Positions 55,688-64,000 of a stretch of 64,000 nucleotides of DNA are shown here, in pieces. Source of the DNA: Promethearchaeota archaeon (lineage in GTDB: Archaea; Asgardarchaeota; Lokiarchaeia; Sigynarchaeales; SOKP01); assembly GCA_016839655.1 (NCBI GenBank), contig JAEOTW010000144.1, positions 20,656 through 84,655 of the forward strand, given 5' to 3'. A program made the position numbers and the translations under genes. Position 1 is the stretch's first letter; each line of letters opens with the position of its first letter. The notes below the pieces were generated by a model, which saw nothing but the letters and a program-made list of their open reading frames with translations, was not told where the DNA came from and made no database searches.

Positions 55688-56185
55688 ATGATGGATACAG
55701 ATATTATACTATATGAGACTATTAAAAAATCAGGAATCGATTTATTATTATCATTACCGTGTATTATGTTGAAAGGCCTTTTGAAACTTATTGACGAAAG
55801 AAAAGAGATTCAGCATATTCCCATAACACGTGAGGAGGAAGGAGTTGGAATTGCAGCAGGTGCTTATTTAGGAGGGAGAAAACCAGCAATACTGATGCAA
55901 AATTCAGGATTAGGAAATTCAATAAATGCTATAAAATCTTTATTACAACTTTATAGGATTCCTGTTATATTTATAATGAGTCATAGAGGTGCTGAAGGAG
56001 AAAAAATTTTAGCTCAAATACCGATGGGTAAACTTACGCCAGATCTTTTAGATCTTTTAAAAATTAAAAAATTCATTGTTAAATCTGTAGACAACGTTAA
56101 TGAAATTACTAAGGCGGTAGACATGAGTGAAAAAACAAAAAACTCGGTCGGTATTCTTTTGAAAAGGATTTTGTGGAGGGAATAG
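55688..56185 (+). CDS. comD: Sulfopyruvate/phosphonopyruvate decarboxylase, alpha subunit
   Basis: The N-terminal (pyrimidine-binding) half of a thiamine-diphosphate decarboxylase. PITREEEGVGIAAGAYLGGR contains the Glu that activates the cofactor, and QNSGLGNSINAIKSL is typical. Length 165 aa matches ComD. The beta-subunit gene begins 1 nt after the stop. In methanogens ComDE makes sulfoacetaldehyde for coenzyme M; an alternative is phosphonopyruvate decarboxylase, which makes phosphonoacetaldehyde. The motifs alone do not separate these. Start ATG 55688 or 55691. Confidence 0.75.
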   Translation: MMDTDIILYETIKKSGIDLLLSLPCIMLKGLLKLIDERKEIQHIPITREEEGVGIAAGAYLGGRKPAILMQNSGLGNSINAIKSLLQLYRIPVIFIMSHRGAEGEKILAQIPMGKLTPDLLDLLKIKKFIVKSVDNVNEITKAVDMSEKTKNSVGILLKRILWRE

Positions 56186-56186
56186 T

Positions 56187-56738
56187 ATGAGAAGATATGA
56201 AGCAATAAAAAAAATTATAGAATCAATAACTGATGAATTAATAGTCTGTAACCTTGGTGCACCTTCAAGGGAATTATATAATATATTGGATCGGGAAGAA
56301 AATTTTTATATGTTGGGTTCAATGGGTTTAGTAAGTTCGATTGCGTTTGGTATTGCCATTTCAAAACCTGAGAGAAATGTAATTTGCATAGATGGTGATG
56401 GTTCAATTTTAATGAATCTAGGCAGTTTAAGTACAATAGCTAATAATGCCCCGAATAATTTAACTTTAATAATTATTGATAATTCTTCATATGGTTCCAC
56501 TGGTGATCAAAGAACATATACAAAATATAAGACGAGATTGGAAATTATTGCTCAGGGCGCAGGATTTAACTCAATTACTGTTTTAGATAAAGAAGAACAG
56601 ATTACTCCATTTTTAAAAAACATAGAATCAGGATGTCATTTTGTACTAATTAAAACTCAACCAGGAAATGCTAAAGTAGAAAATATACCTTTACTCGCGG
56701 AACAACTAAAAGAGAGATTTAGAAAAGTACTATCTTAA
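56187..56738 (+). CDS. comE: Sulfopyruvate/phosphonopyruvate decarboxylase, beta subunit
   Basis: The C-terminal (pyrophosphate-binding) half. The TPP motif GDGSILMNLGSLSTIANN through DNSSYGSTG binds the diphosphate and magnesium. Together with the alpha subunit it forms the enzyme. Length 183 aa fits ComE. ATG at 56187 lies 1 nt after the alpha stop, so translation is coupled. A coenzyme M role would be notable in a non-methanogen. No other coenzyme M genes are visible in the window. Confidence 0.78.
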   Translation: MRRYEAIKKIIESITDELIVCNLGAPSRELYNILDREENFYMLGSMGLVSSIAFGIAISKPERNVICIDGDGSILMNLGSLSTIANNAPNNLTLIIIDNSSYGSTGDQRTYTKYKTRLEIIAQGAGFNSITVLDKEEQITPFLKNIESGCHFVLIKTQPGNAKVENIPLLAEQLKERFRKVLS

Positions 56739-56863
56739 AACATAAAGAAATTTAGTATTAACCTATCTGCTAAAAGTGTTAATATAAATTTTTAACCATA
56801 ATTTTAATTAAGAACACACTTATTATTTTTTTAGAAATAATAATTAAATTGGGATTTGTATAA

Positions 56864-58450
56864 ATGTCAGAGGAATTCAAAAAAACTGGTTATAACGAAG
56901 TTCCCAAAAAAGAAAATTTAGACGGTGACTCAGATAAGAAAGAAATTGGAGAAGAAAAGCAAGAAGAAAAAGTAAATAAACCAGTTATTATTAGGGCAGA
57001 TGCTTACAAGACAATAATCCTATATGCAAGTAGATATGCAAATAAATCAATTCCTTCTGAGGAATGGAAAGAGATCTATGGAATTCTAATTGGTAAAGCA
57101 GATAATGATATAGTTTACGTAGAACGCGCAGAGGCTTTAACATTTGGACATGCTACAGATGTTCAATTAGATGAGCGTCACTATGGTTTTATTGAAGAAA
57201 TCGAATCTAGGCTTGATAAAGAAGGAGAAAATTATTACATGGTTGGGTGGTTCCATAGCCATCCAGGTTTAAACTTATTTTTTTCGTATATAGATTTAAT
57301 TAACCAATTAGGTTTTCAGCAATATAATGATGATTTTTGTGGATTAGTATTTGATCACACGCTTTTGGGAAAAAAGAAAGAAGAAATTATTAGAAGTGAA
57401 GATGGGTCAGAACATTCTATAACTAAATATGATACAGGCTTTGAAATCTATAGAATAACAGATGTAAGTATGGATATTAACGATCCCATATTTGACAATA
57501 ATTATCATAAAGTAGATTATGTTATTGATGGATTAAATAAATATTTCTTTGCAAATGTTTTATCTGAGCTATCTGCGTTAGTGACTGAAGGGAAACCTTT
57601 ACAATCGGCATATAGAGAAGAATTTGCACAAGAAAAAATAACTCAAATCTCATCAGAGCAACAATCACAGGGTAAAGATTTTTCGAATAAAGATTTATTA
57701 ACAGAAATACCTATGATGGAAGATATTAATTTTGGTGTGGATGATTTTTTTTATGCTGAAACTGATACAAAAAAAAAGCAAAAAGAATTAAAAGTAAAAG
57801 AAATTGCAGAACAATTAATTTATGAAGGAAATAAAGCCTTTGAAAAGAGAGATTCTTTTGCGGGAGTTGAAAAATTTAGACAGGGGATTGAAAAATATAA
57901 GGAGATTAAAGATTTTGAAAGGGTATTAGAATTATTAAGGACTGTTTCTCAGAAATGTATTTCAAATGAACATTTAATTTTTGCAGGAGAATTTACTGAT
58001 GAATTATTTAAACTTGCTAAAAAACAAAATCAACTATTCTATTTAGGCATAGTTTATTACACAAAAGGATATTTACTATTAAAAAAAGGAGACAACGATG
58101 TTTTGGAAGAATCTTTAAATAAAATTCAAGATGCTGCTGTAAATTTTGAGAAAGAAGGTGATTTTGCTGGTGCAGGAATGTGTTTTAACAAAATTGGCTC
58201 AATTTACCAAACACGTTTAAATAAACTAGAAAATTCTTGTCTTTTTTATCGAGCAGCAATAGAAAATTTTAATAAAGCCATTATAAAAATGCATCCGTTA
58301 AGAACAGATTTTTGGAATAAGCCAGAACTTCTTATTCAAAAGGTTGTAGAATTAAGAGATATCGTAGAAGAGATGTTGCCAAATTTAGAAAATAATGATT
58401 TAAAGAAAAAAATTATAAATGATCTGAAAAATCTAAATTATCATTTCTAA
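56864..58450 (+). CDS. JAMM/MPN-domain protein with helical repeats
   Basis: The N-terminal 45 residues are a charged tail. Residues 46-200 form an MPN domain: EIYGILIGK (Glu70), then HSHPGLNLFFSYID with His131, His133, Ser141 and Asp144, the full zinc motif of isopeptidases such as Rpn11 and CSN5. Thus an active deubiquitinase-like metalloprotease is expected. From about 300 to the end, helices form TPR-like repeats (AEQLIYEGNKAFEKRDSFAG and similar), presumably for substrate or complex binding. The start is ATG. A zinc-finger gene follows by about 100 nt. No ubiquitin-like gene is seen in the window. Confidence 0.85.
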   Translation: MSEEFKKTGYNEVPKKENLDGDSDKKEIGEEKQEEKVNKPVIIRADAYKTIILYASRYANKSIPSEEWKEIYGILIGKADNDIVYVERAEALTFGHATDVQLDERHYGFIEEIESRLDKEGENYYMVGWFHSHPGLNLFFSYIDLINQLGFQQYNDDFCGLVFDHTLLGKKKEEIIRSEDGSEHSITKYDTGFEIYRITDVSMDINDPIFDNNYHKVDYVIDGLNKYFFANVLSELSALVTEGKPLQSAYREEFAQEKITQISSEQQSQGKDFSNKDLLTEIPMMEDINFGVDDFFYAETDTKKKQKELKVKEIAEQLIYEGNKAFEKRDSFAGVEKFRQGIEKYKEIKDFERVLELLRTVSQKCISNEHLIFAGEFTDELFKLAKKQNQLFYLGIVYYTKGYLLLKKGDNDVLEESLNKIQDAAVNFEKEGDFAGAGMCFNKIGSIYQTRLNKLENSCLFYRAAIENFNKAIIKMHPLRTDFWNKPELLIQKVVELRDIVEEMLPNLENNDLKKKIINDLKNLNYHF

Positions 58451-58549
58451 GTTAAATTACTAAAAAAAAATCAAATATCTTATACTATAATTCAAAAAAA
58501 TTAAATTTTAAGAATCATTATTTTGCATACTTCTTTTAGTGATTTACCT

Positions 58550-59230
58550 ATGCCAAGACGCAAGCAGAAAATTAAATATTCAAGAAAAATCGTGTGCATA
58601 AATCTCGAACCAAAAGGTAATATAAGTAATAGTCTTCAATCTCTCTGTTATTGTAATGCTAGAGAATTAACTTTAGGATCTCGAGCATATGTGTGCCAAG
58701 TATGTGCACTATATGATCCCGGAAAAAATAGTCGACGTTTCTCTGAAGTTTATGAAGAGAGTAAAAAGATAGCTGAGAAAAAAATTAAAGAAAAAGAGAT
58801 CAGACTTGAAGAATTCGAAATTGCAGAAATAACATCCGACGATGAAATTGACTTATCTATTGATGAATTTGAAGAAGAAGATGAAGAAGCCCCATTAAAA
58901 TTTGAAAAAAGAAAAGCTGGAAAGGCAGATTTAGAAGATTCGGAATTCGAGGGCTCTAATGAGTGTCCTTTCTGTGAAGGGATCTATGAAGATCTAGCAT
59001 CTCATATCCAGAATTGTGAATTTGCCCCAGATGATGCAAGTATAGAGGATGTTTTGCCTTCTAGACCAAAGAAAAAACGAAAAAAACCAGATACCCCGTC
59101 AACAGGAAAAACTAGCGAATCTACTGAAAAAAAGCAATGTCCATATTGCGGCAAGGAGTTTGTACGACTTGGACGTCATCTAAACTCTTGTCCGAAAAGA
59201 CCTGCTGACGCAGAAAACGAAGAGAAATAA
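58550..59230 (+). CDS. Multi-zinc-finger protein
   Basis: A 226-residue acidic protein. N-terminal Cys33/Cys35 with Cys49/Cys52 form one putative zinc site. Residues about 145-165 and 195-216 contain two C2HC fingers: CPFC-x9-H-x4-C and CPYC-x9-H-x3-C. Between them are acidic linkers and a KKKRKKP basic patch. C2HC fingers can bind nucleic acid or ubiquitin. ATG 58550 is preferred over TTG 58523 because the protein then begins with basic MPRRKQKIK. It follows the JAMM gene and may be cotranscribed with it. Confidence 0.65.
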   Translation: MPRRKQKIKYSRKIVCINLEPKGNISNSLQSLCYCNARELTLGSRAYVCQVCALYDPGKNSRRFSEVYEESKKIAEKKIKEKEIRLEEFEIAEITSDDEIDLSIDEFEEEDEEAPLKFEKRKAGKADLEDSEFEGSNECPFCEGIYEDLASHIQNCEFAPDDASIEDVLPSRPKKKRKKPDTPSTGKTSESTEKKQCPYCGKEFVRLGRHLNSCPKRPADAENEEK

Positions 59231-59265
59231 AATTAATCCAAAATATTTTTATTTTTAAGTAAGCT

Positions 59266-60189
59266 ATGCAAAGCAAGAAAGAGATTTATTACAAAACGCC
59301 AATTTTTAGGCCTCCAAGCGAAGCTTATTCGCTTTTAATTCAATTAACTGAAGGTTGTACATTTAAATGCGATTTTTGTATATCTAATCTTCGAAAAAAC
59401 TTCTTAGTTAGAGGTGTAAATCTTGTAAAGAAAGATTTGGACATAGCTAAAAAAATATATGGTCTAAAAGTGAGAAAAATCTTTTTCTTAGATGGAAATG
59501 CAATGGTAACACCCACCGAAAAGCTTTTGGAGGTAACAAAATATGCATTTACACTTTTCCCAAATCTAGAAAGGTGTGGTGTATATGCTCATTCAAAAGA
59601 TATAATTAAAAAATCTGATGAGCAATTAAAAATGTTATCTGAAGCAGGTCTTAAAATAGCATATGTTGGTTTTGAATCTGGTTCTGATAAATTACTTGAA
59701 ATGGTACATAAACAAGCAACTAAATTGGATCATATTAAAGCTTCTAGGAAACTGATGAAGGCGGGGATAACTTTATCAGCAACTTTCATAAATGGTCTTG
59801 GTGGAGGTGATAATCATGATCTTTCAAGAGAACATGCGTTAGAATCTGCTGATTTAGTTAATAAAATATGTCCTGATGATGATAGAATTTGGTATATTGC
59901 TTTCCTTACTCTTATGGTTCCTTCAGGAACGGAAATCTTTAAAAAAAAATTAAAAGGAGGTTTTCAAGAGATGAATTCAATAGAGATCCTTCAAGAATTA
60001 AAATCTTTTATAAGTCAAATCGATTTTAAAAATAAAAACGCGAATTGTATTTTCCGAAGTAATCATGCCTCTAATTATTTACCAATTAAAGGAATTTTGG
60101 ATAGAGAGAAAGGGAATATTTTAACTACTCTTAATTATGGAATAACACATAAAGATATTTTAAGACCAGATTTTTATAGGGGTCTTTGA
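59266..60189 (+). CDS. Radical SAM enzyme
   Basis: A 307-residue enzyme with the standard C31-x3-C35-x2-C38 iron-sulfur motif (GCTFKCDFC), FLDGNAMVTPTEKLL, and YVGFESGSDKLLEMVHKQ in the barrel. It is a paralog of the enzyme at 50290 across its length, and both lack a visible SPASM or B12 domain. It uses SAM to generate a radical on an unknown substrate. Start ATG 59266, 35 nt after the zinc-finger gene, so possibly in the JAMM operon. Confidence 0.87.
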   Translation: MQSKKEIYYKTPIFRPPSEAYSLLIQLTEGCTFKCDFCISNLRKNFLVRGVNLVKKDLDIAKKIYGLKVRKIFFLDGNAMVTPTEKLLEVTKYAFTLFPNLERCGVYAHSKDIIKKSDEQLKMLSEAGLKIAYVGFESGSDKLLEMVHKQATKLDHIKASRKLMKAGITLSATFINGLGGGDNHDLSREHALESADLVNKICPDDDRIWYIAFLTLMVPSGTEIFKKKLKGGFQEMNSIEILQELKSFISQIDFKNKNANCIFRSNHASNYLPIKGILDREKGNILTTLNYGITHKDILRPDFYRGL

Positions 60190-60202
60190 TCTTGATTTCT
60201 TT

Positions 60203-60952
60203 TTAAAATCTCGATTTTTTAAATATAATTTCTTGAGTTCTAGATTTATAATCTTGTATGGGACTTCTTGGTTGGTCTCTTATAAGATTAATAAAATTCA
60301 TTAATTGACTTTGGTTAATAGCCATTTTTTTAGAAAGAGTGGAAATTGGGAGTTTATCAAATTCCTTTGAGAATTCAAATAAACGGTTTTTAATCAAATT
60401 CTGATAAGTTAATACTATCATCATCTTTAGGTTTGGAAAATTTTCAGATTTAATTTCTTTAACAAATTCTAATATTTTATCAGAGGCATCATAGTAATTT
60501 AGAACTCTATAGCAACTTAGGATTTCATACATTTTCTTAATGAATCTAAAATACTTGTTAATATTAGCACTAATGTCTCCTAAATTATATTTATCTAGAT
60601 TTTGGTCTACTTCATTTTTCAACATTGCTAATAATTTTGAAAAATTTTCAAGATTAGATTCATTGAGCTTTTCCCTTAACAGATTGTTGAAACGGCGCTC
60701 AAAGATAATTCTATGACCAAATAAATCTGATTTTACTCTCTGAGCTAACTCATGAAATTCAAGAAGTTCTTTCTTAATATTATAGGAATCTTGATGGTCT
60801 TCGAGTAATATTACTGCAGATCTTACTTTTTCTAAAGCAGAATTATAATCTCCCTCCTTTATTTTCTTAACAATAAGAGATTTATAGTAATTTAATTCTT
60901 CTACAAGATCCTTTTTATTTTTATAATTTTCAAGATTGTAATTAGAATCCAT
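60203..60952 (-). CDS. Helical protein with C-terminal winged-helix-like segment
   Basis: A 249-residue all-helical protein without recognised domain. The first part (residues 15-60) has a TPR-like helix pair (EGDYNSALEKVRSAVILL). The C-terminal part, FDKLPISTLSKKMAINQSQLMNFINLI, resembles a winged-helix start as found after helical repeats in PCI proteins (proteasome lid, COP9). The relation is speculative. It converges with the radical SAM gene (13 nt). The start is ATG. No catalytic residues are evident. Confidence 0.5.
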   Translation of the reverse strand: MDSNYNLENYKNKKDLVEELNYYKSLIVKKIKEGDYNSALEKVRSAVILLEDHQDSYNIKKELLEFHELAQRVKSDLFGHRIIFERRFNNLLREKLNESNLENFSKLLAMLKNEVDQNLDKYNLGDISANINKYFRFIKKMYEILSCYRVLNYYDASDKILEFVKEIKSENFPNLKMMIVLTYQNLIKNRLFEFSKEFDKLPISTLSKKMAINQSQLMNFINLIRDQPRSPIQDYKSRTQEIIFKKSRF

Positions 60953-61081
60953 ATGCCTTCTTCTTACTTTTAAATAATATATATTCTTATTATTATACCT
61001 AAATAGAATAGATACAAAATTTAAATTTAATATTATTCATTTAATAAAACATTTAATTTATTAAAAGAGAAAATTTTGAAC

Positions 61082-61711
61082 ATGACAAAAATAACTCTAA
61101 TTGTTGGCTCGCCAAGAAAAAACAAAAGTAGTAATTTCTTGATTGATAAAGCAATTGAAGGTATAAGATCTGTAAATGAAGAATTAGAAATTAAGAAAAT
61201 TCATATTACAGATTATAAAATTACTCCTTGTAATGGATGTGATAAGTGTATAAGACCACCAAATGATTGTCCCTTAGCAGAAAATGATGATACAAAAAAA
61301 TTAGAAGATCTTATAATAGGATCCTCAGCGTTAATAATTGCAGCTCCAAATTATTTTGGTTCAGTTAATTCTCAACTAAAAGTTCTTATAGATCGCTCTA
61401 GACCTTGGAAAATGAAGAATTATTTATTAAAAGATATAATTTTTGCTCCGATGGCTTCAATTGGTTTGAAGAATAGTGGGGGGGGTGTAATTTCTGATTT
61501 AATTAATTTTGCTCTCATTCAAGGAATGATTGTTATTGGTAACGTTTTAGGGAGTCCGGTGATTGAAGGAAATATACCAATAACTAGTTTACAGAAATAC
61601 AATTTAAAGGAATTTCTAGGAAAAGATGAGATTGATGAATTAGGAGGTTTAATAGCTAAAGATCTTGGAAAAAGAGTGGCAGAATTTTTATTAAAAATCA
61701 AGAAATTATAA
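61082..61711 (+). CDS. Flavodoxin-fold NADPH/iron-sulfur flavoprotein
   Basis: A 209-residue FMN-reductase fold. GSPRKNKSSNFLIDKAI binds the FMN phosphate. CNGCDKCIRPPNDCPL resembles the Cys-rich loop of iron-sulfur flavoproteins (Isf), and APNYFGSVNSQLKVLIDRS is the conserved isoalloxazine region. It probably shuttles electrons. ATG 61082 is preferred over TTG 61076, two codons earlier. It converges with the membrane operon, 22 nt between stops. Confidence 0.88.
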   Translation: MTKITLIVGSPRKNKSSNFLIDKAIEGIRSVNEELEIKKIHITDYKITPCNGCDKCIRPPNDCPLAENDDTKKLEDLIIGSSALIIAAPNYFGSVNSQLKVLIDRSRPWKMKNYLLKDIIFAPMASIGLKNSGGGVISDLINFALIQGMIVIGNVLGSPVIEGNIPITSLQKYNLKEFLGKDEIDELGGLIAKDLGKRVAEFLLKIKKL

Positions 61712-61733
61712 GAAAATAAAGTAAATTTAACAA

Positions 61734-62135
61734 TTAATTACGAGCACCACATAAAGAACACGTTTCAGCATCACCTATAGGATTACCGCAGTCTTTACAT
61801 CGTCTAACTTCATCGATAATATCTTTTCCTTCACGTAATTCAATTTTATCTTTAAAATCTTCTACTTTTTCTTTTGAAAAGATACTTCCTGGGCGATCAC
61901 CAGGCCATATGATATTAATAATCATACCACATATTATTAGAACAACAAAAATAACAATAAATAATGTTAAGTCGCCTCCTAAGTTCTGTTGTAAAAATCC
62001 AATAACTACTGTTATCCAATCCACCATAAATTGCCCTATAGGTGCGACAATAGGCATCAAGAAAATTAAAACTGCTCCTATTAAGTCAGCAAGAACTTGA
62101 AAAAAATCTGTACCTTGAAATATCAATTCTTTCAC
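61734..62135 (-). CDS. Membrane protein with C-terminal zinc ribbon
   Basis: Three hydrophobic helices or a hairpin (about residues 14-40, 45-62 and 68-88) are followed by a cytosolic tail ending in CKDCGNPIGDAETCSLCGARN, a compact zinc ribbon. GTG start at 62133-62135. It is the last gene of a three-gene membrane operon with 5-15 nt spacings. Function unknown; the ribbon suggests contact with a cytosolic partner. Confidence 0.6.
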   Translation of the reverse strand: MKELIFQGTDFFQVLADLIGAVLIFLMPIVAPIGQFMVDWITVVIGFLQQNLGGDLTLFIVIFVVLIICGMIINIIWPGDRPGSIFSKEKVEDFKDKIELREGKDIIDEVRRCKDCGNPIGDAETCSLCGARN

Positions 62136-62140
62136 CTCTT

Positions 62141-62620
62141 TTATGCTTTCATTCTATCTTCTCGAATTTTCTCTCGATTAATTGTAAAATCTAGTATATC
62201 ATACACTTTTATAACAATTGTGAGAAAGTATATCCCCATATATAGTAAAACCATTTGTTGAATATTTAAAGAAAAATATCCAAAACTAGCTATTGTAAAT
62301 TGTATATCAGTTGCACCTGAAAATTTATAACTCCATAGGTAGAAACAATTTACAATGACTTGAATTAAAGCAAAAACTGCTTTCCGGATTGATTTTTTGG
62401 GGGATGAATGTGAGAAAAACGCGCATCCGCATATAATTAAACCTAAAGCAGTTACCCAAAATAATATACTTTGATATTCTTGTTGTTCAAAACTTAATGG
62501 AAACCCTTGGACTGTCAACTGATAAAGCCATGAGAATGTAACCAAAGGGATAACAATTGTTATAACAACATAGATCGCCAGGAATACAAAACCTTTTAGT
62601 ATATTTTTAAAGGACCCCAC
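62141..62620 (-). CDS. Four-helix membrane protein, 159 aa
   Basis: Hydrophobic helices at about 10-35, 48-68, 78-100 and 110-140, with a basic C-terminal tail. It starts at GTG 62618-62620. The spacing to the next gene is 5 nt and to the previous one 15 nt, so it belongs to the same operon. No family recognised; small integral membrane complex component likely. Confidence 0.55.
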   Translation of the reverse strand: MGSFKNILKGFVFLAIYVVITIVIPLVTFSWLYQLTVQGFPLSFEQQEYQSILFWVTALGLIICGCAFFSHSSPKKSIRKAVFALIQVIVNCFYLWSYKFSGATDIQFTIASFGYFSLNIQQMVLLYMGIYFLTIVIKVYDILDFTINREKIREDRMKA

Positions 62621-62635
62621 TTGTTACACCTCTTA

Positions 62636-63202
62636 TTAAAATCCTCCTACTGGAATATTAAGAATACCTATCCTTAGTGAATGCAAACCTACTGAATAAT
62701 CTAAACTGACAGTAAAATTAGCAAGAAATATTATTGCGGGAGGTCCTACATTCCAATCTACATCTGAAGTGAAATTGAATAAAGGTGGGAAATAAAACTC
62801 ACTAAATAGTCCTGTAATATTATAATTTCCAGTTGCTCCTTTAGGTATTGTCCCAAGATTATGGGTTTTATTAAATACTTTAATTATATGTGATTGATTC
62901 ACTCCTGGAGAAGGGTAGTCAACATGACTAAAATTCATAGCAAGATCTACTTTTAGTTCAAGATTTTCTAGGTCAAAATAACCTGCATTTGTCAAATTAA
63001 AAGGTATTGTAAAGTTAATATTTAATTCTGGAATTATCTCAAAATTTATATCCATCTCACTTGGATCTATTCCTATATTATTAGGATTGCCAAGGATCAT
63101 AAACGCAGACATTCCACCAAGGATAGAAACAACTGTCACCGATAAAGTCAGAAAGAATATAAAAATACGGAATATGGTTCTAAAAACTCGTGAGGGTCTC
63201 AT
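62636..63202 (-). CDS. Membrane-anchored extracellular beta-rich protein, 188 aa
   Basis: One hydrophobic helix near the N terminus (about 10-35) is followed by an extracellular domain with many Asn, Phe and Pro residues and repeated beta strands (INFTIPFNLTNAGYFDLENLEL). The strand pattern resembles LEA14/WHy-type beta sandwiches that bind or stabilise partners. No catalytic motif. The start is ATG; it is the first gene of the three-gene membrane operon. Confidence 0.55.
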   Translation of the reverse strand: MRPSRVFRTIFRIFIFFLTLSVTVVSILGGMSAFMILGNPNNIGIDPSEMDINFEIIPELNINFTIPFNLTNAGYFDLENLELKVDLAMNFSHVDYPSPGVNQSHIIKVFNKTHNLGTIPKGATGNYNITGLFSEFYFPPLFNFTSDVDWNVGPPAIIFLANFTVSLDYSVGLHSLRIGILNIPVGGF

Positions 63203-63538
63203 AATTCGCGAGAGTAATCGTAATTTTTTTTATTTGAAAACTTGAATTAACTTTAATTAGAATTATTATAAATATAAATTTTATATTTATATTTATTAGT
63301 GATTTGATTTCTTTTAAACTGGGTAAGTGAATCAATATTTGGATATTTTGACAATACTATAAAATTTCAAATCTTCAGTAGGATTATTTTCTCTCAAAAT
63401 TGAAAATGCTTAGATTTTTGTAACATAATCTCTTTATTATTCAGTATAATTGAATTTAAATTTAGTAATTAAATAATTAGAATATAAGAAAAATAATTAT
63501 TTTTTTTCAAAAACATTATAAAAAAAACTGATATAATT
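63203..63538. other. Divergent promoter gap
   Basis: A 336-nt AT-rich gap between the membrane operon and the P-type ATPase. AT-rich boxes occur (TTTATATTTATATTT around 63280-63295), fitting two divergent promoters. No gene or structured RNA is seen. Confidence 0.35.
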
Positions 63539-64000
63539 ATGATTGATTTAGATAACATTCAAGCACACTCAACTAATTACGAAGAGGTAGCTAATAAATT
63601 AAATACATCAGTAGAAACAGGTATAACTGAAAATGAGGCTCAAAACAGAATTGAGAAATATGGAAGAAATGAATTAATTAAAGAAAAGGGTAAAACAGCT
63701 TGGCAAATTTTTATAGGGCAATTTAAAGACTTCCTTATTTATCTTTTAATGTTTGCAATTGTAATCTCAATAGTAATTGGAATATATGAATCTATTGATT
63801 CTGGAGAACCTTGGCCTTCAGAATATACTGACGCTGCAGTTATTTTAGCAATTTTGATAGTAAATGCTATTTTAGGATTTTACCAAGAGTATCAAGCAGA
63901 GAGATCACTTGAAAGTCTTAAGAAACTTGCACCACATTTTGCTAAAGTTAGAAGGGATGGGAGAGTTATTGAAATTGCTGTAGAAGATGTTGTTCCCGGA
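63539..64000 (+). CDS. P-type cation-transporting ATPase, N-terminal part (cut by window end)
   Basis: The 154 visible codons begin MIDLDNIQAHSTNYEEVANKL, the N-terminal cation-ATPase domain of P2-type pumps, then KYGRNELI, a first membrane helix pair (FLIYLLMFAIVISIVIGIYES and the AAVILAILIVNAILGFYQEYQ helix) and the start of the A-domain (KVRRDGRVIEIAVEDVVPG). It is related to SERCA/PMR1-like calcium or plasma-membrane pumps. The phosphorylation site and the rest lie outside the window. ATG 63539. Specificity undetermined. Confidence 0.9.
   Translation, partial: MIDLDNIQAHSTNYEEVANKLNTSVETGITENEAQNRIEKYGRNELIKEKGKTAWQIFIGQFKDFLIYLLMFAIVISIVIGIYESIDSGEPWPSEYTDAAVILAILIVNAILGFYQEYQAERSLESLKKLAPHFAKVRRDGRVIEIAVEDVVPG

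Noticed and set aside
55688..56738. Evidence for methanogenesis from ComDE
   Set aside because: One split decarboxylase does not imply the pathway; no methanogenesis gene is in the window.

Overview
The window looks like a chromosomal piece of an Asgard archaeon, most like Lokiarchaeota. It is strongly AT-rich and tightly packed. Many promoters have TATA-like boxes about 25 nt before the start codon (leaderless-type), and TTG or GTG starts are frequent. Archaeal genes (Sir2, PIN-KH-ATPase, EndA-like endonuclease, ModE-type regulator, polyprenyl synthase, radical SAM enzymes) sit beside eukaryote-signature genes: an actin-related protein, two Ras/Rab-type GTPases, a DRG/Obg-like GTPase, longin-like proteins, a JAMM/MPN protease-like protein and an isoprenylcysteine methyltransferase-like protein. 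No rRNA, tRNA, CRISPR array or insertion sequence was recognised by eye.

Layout. 1-6 kb: a hydrogenase maturation protease, a four-PAS sensor kinase, an EndA-like protein lacking the catalytic His, a PIN/KH/ATPase and a sirtuin. 6.7-15 kb: two transporters, a PHP hydrolase, a coiled-coil protein with a C-terminal membrane hairpin, a candidate structured RNA, a decayed DNA-alkylation-repeat gene with two in-frame stops, and a PfkB kinase. 15-17 kb: a Ras-like GTPase with a coiled-coil tail, cotranscribed with a repeat-containing coiled-coil protein. 17-21 kb: flavin enzymes, small zinc proteins, an ECF S component and a DnaJ-type zinc-finger protein without a J domain. 21-26 kb: a Ski2-type helicase converging on an operon of a longin-like protein and a DRG-like GTPase with altered G1 and G3 motifs.

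26-31 kb: FolD, an exported alpha/alpha-toroid protein, an actin-related protein interrupted by two zinc ribbons, a CBS protein and a ModE-type regulator. 31-42.6 kb: hydrolases, a 909-residue helical-repeat/winged-helix protein, the purine enzymes PurH and GuaB, and an ABC exporter. 42.7-50.3 kb is regulator-rich: a two-gene regulator operon whose products are also present as one fused protein at 49.2 kb, and two TetR genes, each divergent from a neighbour and with paired palindromes just downstream of facing TATA boxes. 50-57 kb: a radical SAM enzyme, a Rab-like GTPase beside a prenyl diphosphate synthase, a CoA transferase, and a split sulfopyruvate/phosphonopyruvate decarboxylase. 57-64 kb: a JAMM-helical repeat protein, a multi-zinc-finger protein, a second radical SAM enzyme, a three-gene membrane operon, and the start of a P-type cation ATPase cut by the window edge.

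The strongest candidates for new biology are the zinc-ribbon actin, the two GTPase operons with presumptive partners (longin and coiled-coil), the JAMM/zinc-finger cluster, the structured RNA at 13.05-13.13 kb and the fused/split regulator family. All functions are read from motifs by eye; no database search was run.
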